Positions 57,590 to 64,000 of a DNA stretch of 64,000 nt are shown in pieces (the stretch's first letter is position 1; the number at the start of each line of letters is the position of its first letter). A program made the position numbers and the translations under genes. Source of the stretch: Lichenostomus cassidix (Eukaryota; Chordata; Aves; Passeriformes; Meliphagidae); NCBI GenBank assembly GCA_008360975.2, contig CM039182.1, forward strand, positions 100,781,443 through 100,845,442, given 5' to 3'. Under the pieces are notes generated by a model that was not told the DNA's origin, did no database searches, and saw nothing but the letters and a program-made list of their open reading frames with translations.

Positions 57590-58350
57590 TTCTAATTTCA
57601 TTACCTCTCCTCTTGATTCTAGTCTGTCAAATATAACAGAAGCTTGTGATAAAGACTCTCTATGCTGCTCATCTTTTTATAGACTATTACATTTCCCTAC
57701 CACACTCCAGTTTCCCATCCAATGAGTGCTATAAAAGCTTTGCTATGAGCCAGTAATTTTTATTGGTCTAGTTTTGCATTATCCTTTTCTAGATGACCAG
57801 CAGTGTCCACAGTATTTCAGGTACACTCACTGACCTGTGCAACAGCTACAGTCCTATAAAATATTGCCAGATTTTCTTAGCTAGCCTCTGTTCAGTTCCC
57901 ACTGTAATACAATTTTTCCAGGTTTTCATTGCTCCTTTTCTCATGATGCTCCTGAATAAACACAGCACATTTAAACAGAAAAGTGCATACTCAGTCCTTC
58001 TTCCCTCCAAGTGCTTCAGATTTTGAATAGTAAGATTTATTTACCATCCTCTGCCTTCACACATTTCTCAGGGGTTAAAGTTATGATTAAGTTCTGTCTG
58101 ATCTCTGCTGGACTTGAATTAAGCTAGAAAAACTTAATGTCATCTGCAAATTTTGCTGTATCATTGCTCATTCTTTTTTCCAGTTCACTAAGCAGCACCA
58201 GACCCGGCAAAGAACCTTGCAGCACCCCTGCTGTTACCCTTTTGCTATGCTGAATATTGTTCCTTGTCCCTTAGCCAAAACCCCTTAACGAGCCTAGCCG
58301 GTATCTTTACCACTCATCTCTCCCAAGGTTATACACCAAACTCCAGTTTC
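57590..58350 (-). mobile_element. Old CR1-like LINE fragment, antisense to the plus strand
   Basis: The plus strand reads like the complement of a CR1 RT to 3' region: GTGTCCACAGTATTTCAGGT near 57.80 kb, AATGTCATCTGCAAATTTTG near 58.14 kb (complement of the Lys-Phe-Ala-Asp-Asp catalytic segment), and GCAGCACCAGACCCGGCAAA followed by CTTGCAGCACCCCTGCTG near 58.19-58.23 kb (complement of the Gly-Val-Pro-Gln-Gly segment). It is much more diverged than the other two copies and its ends are uncertain. It lies in the same orientation as MTCL1. Confidence 0.65.
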
Positions 58351-59343
58351 TTATTCGAGTAAGAATCCTAGATTTACATGGATTTCCATGGTTATTTTGC
58401 TTGACAACAGGGTGTTTCCAAAATAAGGGAACAAAGATTGTTCTCCCCAGAGGCAGAGTCAAACAGTGGCTGTGGTTACAGGATTATCTCAGTTTATCTT
58501 ATTTATAGATCTTTATGGATGTAGCTTCTTTGCTCTGCCAAAAGATCAGATTGTAAATACAAGTCCAACTAAAGGTTCCCACAGGTCAACCCAGCTCTGA
58601 GCTCGCCTGAATTTAGCTTCCCTGTTTTTCCGAGGAGGGATTAATACCGATGTACTTTCCTACCTGTAAAAGGATGCAATGACACTTTTTTCTTGCTGCT
58701 CTTTTTATTAGTACTTCACAGTAAGTGGCTTCACCTTCCAGTGACAAAGTAACAGAATAAGCAGAGTACATAATGCTGTCACCCTTTCCACACCAAATGA
58801 GGGAACCTGTTTCTTTGGCTTTCCGTAAAGGCTGATACTGAGGAAAACAGTTCCTGGAAAGCAAAGTCCTGCTAACCAGTGGAGTGTTTATGATGCTTTA
58901 GAAAGAATCGGGGTTTGCTGAGCTACCACCACGTCAACCAAACGCCACATTGCCACGGTACATGTTGCACCGGCCTGACGCTCATCCAGCCCCCACAAAC
59001 CGGGCTTTGCAGGGAGCCGCGATCACACGCTTTAGTCCCTTATCTGCGCTTAAGCCGTGCCGCGGTCCCGCTCCGCGGGGGCGGGGGAGAAGGGGGCCGA
59101 GGCTCCCCGCTGGTTCTCCCTGCCTCTATTTCTCTCCCGCTGGTAAAATCTGGCGTTTGGTCCTGCGGGGGCAGGGGGTTCCACGGGAGGTGACTTCAGG
59201 CAGCGTGAATCCACTCGGCACCCCCAGCGCGGTGCCCGCAGTGCCGGGCAGGAGGGGCCGCGCTTCTACCGCTGCCGCCCCCTTCCCTTCCATTCCCTTC
59301 CCCTCCCCGCCGAAGCAGGGATCCGCGGGCGATGCTCACTCAC

Positions 59344-60204
59344 CTTGAGGTACTCGTTCTCCGAGCGCAGCTCCTCCACCTCCCGCTGCAGCTCCTCCGG
59401 GGCCGCCGGCGGCGGCTCCCCGCGGCTCGGGACTCGGCCCCCGCCCGTGGCCGCAGGCAGCGCATCCCCGCGGGAGCCGAGGGCCGGCGGAGCTCCGCGC
59501 CCGGGGCCGTGGCCGGCGCGGGGGGGCTCGGCGCCGGGATGAGCGGCGGGCGGCTCCCGCTCCTTGTCGCTGGAGCCGGTGCCGGACTCGGCGTCGCTGC
59601 TGGCTGCCGGAGCCAGGCGCTGCTCGTCGGAGAGCGGCTCGGAGGGGCAGTCGGAGAGGTCGGAGCTGCTGTCCGTGTGGCCGACTCGGGCCAGCGCCGC
59701 CGCCGCATGGCCGCTGCCCGCCGCGGCGCCCCGCTTCGCCTTCCTGCCCTTGCCGGGCGGCGGGGCCGCCTCCCCGCCGGGCTGCCGCCCCGCGCCCCGG
59801 CCGCCGGGCCCCGGCTCCGGACCGCGGGCTGCCCGCTTGGCGCAGGGGGCGGCCTTGGCGCCCGCCCTGCCGACGGCGCTGACGGCGGCTGCGGCCGCCT
59901 TGCCCCCCGGGGCGGCGGGGCGGCGGGAGAGGCGGCCGGGCGCCGCCAGGAGCCCCGCGGAGGGCTGGTGGGCGCCCGGGTGCGGCGACGAGGGCGCCCG
60001 GGCGGGGAGGCCGGGGGACTTGGGGGGCGCGGGCGGAGGCTTGGCGGCGGCGCGGGAGTGCAGGTCCTTGAGAAAGGGTCTGGCGGGCGACGGGGCGCGG
60101 TGCGGCCGCTTCTTCTCGGCGTGCGGGTGGTGGTGGCCGGGCGAAGGCGGCGGCGGCCGCAGCGCGTCGCCGGGCCCCGGGCCGGGGCCGTTCAGCGCCT
60201 CCAT
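59344..60204 (-). CDS. MTCL1: MTCL1 exon 1, coding part (residues 1-287)
   Basis: This exon encodes the N-terminus of microtubule crosslinking factor 1, a large coiled-coil protein known to bundle and stabilise non-centrosomal microtubules and to bind the polarity kinase PAR1b/MARK2. Translation starts at an ATG at 60204-60202 with G at -3 and +4. The frame has a TGA at 60465-60463 and no other ATG in between, which fixes the start. The protein begins [10 protein letters not shown] and is rich in Pro, Ala and Gly. It carries a basic block near residues 35-49 ([15 protein letters not shown]), an acidic Ser-rich block near 176-197 ([20 protein letters not shown]) and the first heptads of a coiled coil from about 267. 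These blocks match my memory of mammalian MTCL1; the linkers are more divergent. The exon ends AAG followed by GTGAGT, phase 0. Paralogues MTCL2 (SOGA1) and MTCL3 (SOGA3) are less likely because exons 2-3 read as MTCL1. Confidence 0.95.
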
Positions 60205-60850
60205 GGCGCGGGCCGGGGGCGGCGGGGCGGCAGCGGCGGCCGCGGGGGCGCCCGGCGGCGGCAGGAGCGGCGGTCCCCGCGGGGCGCGGCGACAGGACGG
60301 GCAGCCTCCTCCAGCCTCCCTGCTCGCTCTCTCATCACTTCTGTTTCTCCCAGCCACAGCCCTCACACTTTTCTTTCTCGATCCCCCTCTTCCTGCCCCC
60401 CCACCCCCACCTTCTCCTCCTCCTCCTCCTCCTCGCCGCTCTCTCCCGAGCACTGATTTGTTTCAATAAATCGAGCCCAAATCCCCCGGCGGCAGCCGTC
60501 TCCTCCTTCTCCTGCTTCTCCTTCCCCTCTCCACCTGGCTCAGCTTGATGCTGCTCAAGTTGTGATGCAGCCCAAAAAACCGATCCTTTTCCCCTCAATC
60601 CGAAGCAAAGACGTGTTTTCCGGCTGCCTTCGCCTCTACTTGCAAGCCCCCCACTCAGCCCACCGGCGCCGCTAACCCCATCACTGCCCCGAGCCCCGGT
60701 TCCAGCTCCAGCTCCGGCTCCAGCCGCCGCCTCCGCCCGGCTCCTGAAATAGCCCCGCGGCTGCCGGGGCCGCTCCGACTCGGCGCTGCCCGCCCGTGCG
60801 CAGGATCCGCCCCCTCTGTCAGCCAGCCAGGCTGCTCTCCTCCCGCCCGG
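60205..60850 (-). other. MTCL1: MTCL1 5' leader (putative; upstream limit unknown)
   Basis: DNA immediately upstream of the start codon on the coding strand. It is GC-rich and contains a (GGA)n run (60412-60435 on the plus strand as TCC repeats) and an in-frame TGA at 60465-60463. The 60850 limit is inferred by placing initiation about 30 bases downstream of the TATA-like TATAATAAAG at 60880-60871. No transcript evidence is available, so the true leader could be shorter, longer or spliced. Confidence 0.4.
60412..60435. repeat. (TCC)n triplet run in the MTCL1 leader
   Basis: About eight TCC units on the plus strand, GGA on the transcribed strand, located some 210-230 bases before the start codon. 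It gives a poly-Arg stretch in one upstream reading frame. Purine-rich GGA runs in leaders can form G-quadruplexes, which would be an inference here. Confidence 0.75.
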
Positions 60851-60870
60851 CAAACTACTTTCCTCGCTCG

Positions 60871-60880
60871 CTTTATTATA
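60871..60880 (-). promoter_or_regulatory. TATA-like element, candidate core promoter
   Basis: On the minus strand this reads TATAATAAAG inside otherwise GC-rich DNA, about 670 bases upstream of the MTCL1 start codon. If used it would place transcription start near 60845. A second AT-rich palindrome, CTATATAG at 60953-60960, could act the same way with a start near 60925. Both are sequence matches only. Confidence 0.3.
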
Positions 60881-60973
60881 GGGACGCCTCTGCCAGCCTC
60901 TTCCCATCAGAAAGCCTCATCTAGGGAGAAATTTTGGTTTTCCAGCCATGAGCTATATAGCCTTGCCCGTTCA

Positions 60974-61008
60974 TTTTTTTTTTTCTTCCCTCCCCCCCCC
61001 CCCCCCAG
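60974..61008 (+). repeat. Polypyrimidine tract ending in C15 then AG
   Basis: Eleven T, then CTTCCCT, then fifteen C (60992-61006), followed by AG at 61007-61008. On the plus strand this looks exactly like a strong splice acceptor. On the minus strand it is a G15 run that could form a quadruplex. It sits just upstream of the candidate MTCL1 core promoter. It may simply be low-complexity DNA, and the C-run length is prone to sequencing error. Confidence 0.7.
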
Positions 61009-62160
61009 CTAAGACTTCGTGAAAACGCTCTCTCCTGAGACTAAGCAGCAACAAAACAACAGCCACCGCATTATCTCTCTGCTCAAGGCAGGTACAGGTT
61101 CACCTAGAGGCAGAGCCGAGTATCCGAGGATATCAGCAAGTTCCTGGCTCTGGCTGAACTACAAAAGACACGGACCCGGACTTTTGAAACACGGGGATAT
61201 GAAATTGCAGCCCTTACACTTGCAAAGTACCCGGAGAGTAAATGAAAGGGAGAGGCTCAGGCGTGGGAAGGAGGCACAACCTTAATGGGGAGAGCAGAGC
61301 AGCACCAGCCGGGATGTTTCTGATTCTTCCGCTTGGGCACAGCGGACCTTGGAGTAGCCGCGGTGGCTGCTTTATCGGGCAGACGAAAGTGATAAATGCG
61401 TGCTTAGCTTCTGAAGTCCTTGGGACGCTCAGATGATCCACGTCTGGACGTGAGGGACTGCAGTGCGCTCGGGGGAGGACAGTCCCGGAGGCTTTGCAGG
61501 GAGACCGGAGGGTGGGTAGCAAGCACCCTGCGGCGCTCCAGGTCCCCCGCCCCGCTCATCTGGGCTCAAGGCATTACCCCGAAAGGCAAAAGCCCCGAGG
61601 TCTGCAGGAGCCTGAGGGCACCGGACACCGCGGGGCAGGTGGCCAAGGCAAGACCAGGCGGCTGGTTCTGGCAGTGCCAGGCAGGGGCCGGGGCCAGGCC
61701 ACGTTGCCCGGGGAAAAGGCAGGACCGCTCGGGCATCCCCGGGTCCTTTCTCCCGCTAAACGAGGGGAACACTGATTTTTATGCTGCTGAATAGCGCTGC
61801 CGCATGAGTATGCAACAGGTAGTCCTCACTTTGTAAAGGCTGCAAAGGTGAAAAAAACCAACATTGAAATCAGAGCTGTATTTAGAGGTCTCCAGGAATT
61901 GGGAGCAGCTCCACGGCAGAGCCCCGGGCAGGCGGCGAGGGCATCGCGAACCGGGAGAGCGGCGATGGATGGGCGGGATGGCGGCGGGCAGGGGGCGAGG
62001 GCGGCTCCATCCCCCGGGAGAAAGCCGGGGCTCGGAGCGGCAGCGGAAGGGGAGGAGGTGGCCAGGGGCCCTCCCTGTCCCCGGCTGAGGGACAGACCGC
62101 CTCGACAGGGCGGTGTGGTCCTTCCGCGAGCGGGCAGGCGATGAAAGCTCTGCTCCGGAG

Positions 62161-64000
62161 CACACAGCGGGTGATGCCATGCAGTGTTGTAGGGTGTTTT
62201 TTTTCTAATCTCTTGAAAATGTCACTTCTGCTAGTGCTCTTATTTTCCACTCGTTGGCATCGCTGCCACATGGCTCAGTTCCTGCATCGAAATGCGCCTT
62301 CCAGGTCACACGGCAAAGTACCTTTTGTGGCAAAGATTGCACTTTGCTGCTGCCGGTGTGTACACCTACCAGAGCTATTGGCAGGACTTCGTTGGGCCAC
62401 GTCCTTTAAAAATTAGAGAAAATACTTTGAGGAGAGGAAAACACAACAAACACACTTGCAGGTGTAAGCCCCCTCATTCTCCCTCAGTGTAGAACATTAA
62501 TAATTTACTTGTTTGGGGGAGATAACTAGTGTGTAGAAGCAATATGAAGTGGCTCAGTTGATCTAGAAAAATTACTTATAAAATATAATTTACTCTTACA
62601 TTTTAATGACACAGTATTTGTGTTAGGCCATCGCACATTATCAGTGTTTCCCATGAAGTTGTGCTCCTAGCCGGTTCTTTTTTTCTTTTCCCCCAATACA
62701 CTGCTGGGCAGTTCAAGGAACTCTCCTTTACAGATATGTGAAAGAGAGTGAAAGAGATGTCAACTGCTGCATTTCATGATGAGAAATAGTAATATTATGG
62801 AAACATTAAATATCATGGATGTTGCCCTACATTAGAGATATCAGAAATATTGTTTTGCACTACTATATCACCACTCTCACTTGGTTTTGTCTGTAAATTC
62901 CAATAATAGATGGGAATTCCAGCTTCACCTACTAGATTTGCAAAGTGTTTATGCCTGTGATGAAAGCGGAACTGCTCTGTGAGAATTTATGAGTACCCTG
63001 TTTTGACTTTGCCCCATGAACAGAATGGTTCAATTCAAAAGGAAAATGAAAGGAAAAGTATGGCTCAAGATAAGCCACTTTTCTACAAACAATAGCTGAG
63101 GGACAGTGCCAGGCTTCTTTGCACTGGAGGGGAAAAGAATTAGGGATGTGAAAAAGGAGCACATTCACAAAAGGCTGGGAATTGTCTGGGAGAATTAATC
63201 TGAGACACTTAAGTGCTTGACAGAGCCCAGTTTGCGGTGGTTTACCTTGTACATTTTACATTGCAAATACATGAAGAAATATATTTTTTAAACTTATATA
63301 TCTTCCCCCTCCCCACTAAGTACTTTGTTTCAACTGCTAAATGCTTTAAAGATTCTTTGTTATATCACTGTGCATCACCAACCACAAGCTCCTGCAGGCC
63401 AAGAGGACCAAAACTCATCCTTACTTCTGAGGAGGTGCCTTTGGCAAACAGACACTCAGAATAATTAAAGGCCCATGACATGGCAGGGTGACCTCAGATG
63501 GGAAAGGAGACAGGAGAGTAGATACCTTTGTAAACTCAGAGTATCTTTGTGTTCTGTGCACCTTCCTCCCATTGAAACAAACAAATGTTCACTGCCCCAG
63601 GCAGCACCCGTTCAACCAGGCACCTTGATAAAGTGATTTATTCGCATTAATGCTCAAACAAAATCGGGCTGTGGCACTGAAAACATGCTGCAGCAGAACA
63701 CGTTAGAGGGAGATGAATGAACAGTCACATCAGGATCCCTTTATGCTGTGCTGGCAGTATAAGGCATTTAATAACAAAGAAATGCAGCCCCTGTAGCCCT
63801 CCCGGGCACATGCCTGGCTGGGTGCAGATGGCAGATTTGTGTGGTATGAGGCCAGCTGTAGGATTTTGGCTGTGTTCCTGTGTCCTCTGCTGTTGTGCAA
63901 TGCCATTTGGGGATCCCTATGAGAATGGTGTAAATAGGCATGGCGTGAATGAGGATAAGACCCCAATATGAAAGCTAAGTACATACCACAGAAATCTCCA
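62161..64000. other. Upstream flanking DNA, nothing recognised
   Basis: AT-rich sequence beyond the CpG island with only short, unconvincing open frames. In mammals the next gene upstream of MTCL1 is, from memory, RAB12, but none of its sequence is recognisable here. Confidence 0.7.

Larger units (their letters stand above)
58960..62160 (-). promoter_or_regulatory. MTCL1: CpG island with the MTCL1 promoter
   Basis: Base composition changes sharply from AT-rich intron to GC-rich, CpG-dense DNA at about 58.96 kb and returns to AT-rich at about 62.16 kb. The densest part, 59040-60830, covers exon 1 and the leader. A second dense part lies at about 61.43-62.13 kb. GC-box-like strings occur throughout. 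This is the usual arrangement for a broadly expressed vertebrate gene. The edges are estimated by eye, without computed observed/expected CpG values. Possible TATA-like elements on the minus strand lie at 60871-60880 and 60953-60960, but CpG-island promoters often lack a functional TATA box. Confidence 0.85.

Noticed and set aside
60205..60453. In-frame N-terminal extension of MTCL1 by 83 codons
   Set aside because: The upstream frame begins at a GTG, not an ATG, shortly after a TGA at 60465-60463. The extension is low-complexity and does not resemble known MTCL1. The ATG at 60204 has a good Kozak context.
59332..60469. Very long plus-strand ORFs (374 and 301 codons) over MTCL1 exon 1
   Set aside because: They are antisense to the verified exon. 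GC-rich codons lack stops in all frames, the translations are featureless Ala/Gly/Arg-rich text, and the sense frame has the conserved family motifs.

Overview
The window looks like nuclear DNA from a bird (possibly another sauropsid). It has low repeat density, three CR1 (chicken-repeat-1 type) LINE fragments, one very GC-rich first exon in a CpG island, and long introns with no coding content. There are no operons, phage, CRISPR arrays or bacterial features. Species cannot be fixed from the sequence alone.

The only gene I can support is the 5' part of MTCL1 (microtubule crosslinking factor 1, also known as SOGA2/CCDC165) on the minus strand. Exon 1 (coding part 59344-60204, 287 codons), exon 2 (47928-48152, 75 codons) and exon 3 (46286-46444, 53 codons) have clean splice signals and join in phase 0 to give 415 residues. 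These are a Pro/Ala/Gly-rich head with a conserved basic block and an acidic Ser-rich block, followed by the start of a long coiled coil. The rest of the protein lies beyond position 1; intron 3 fills at least 46.3 kb.

Layout in the direction of transcription (high to low coordinates): 62160-64000 upstream DNA with nothing recognised; 58960-62160 CpG island holding promoter, 5' leader and exon 1; 48153-59343 intron 1 (11.2 kb) with an old antisense CR1, a CpG-rich patch near 54.9 kb, a (GA)n microsatellite and candidate conserved non-coding blocks; exon 2; 46445-47927 intron 2; exon 3; 1-46285 intron 3 (open-ended) with two CR1 fragments, a perfect (GGAGA)16 array, a strong 15-bp inverted repeat at 24.57 kb and scattered low-complexity DNA.

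I found no clear undescribed system. The items most worth checking are the hairpin at 24556-24599, the acceptor-like pyrimidine tract and candidate divergent transcription just upstream of the promoter, the 190-codon upstream ORF in the possible 5' leader, and the CpG-rich patch in intron 1.
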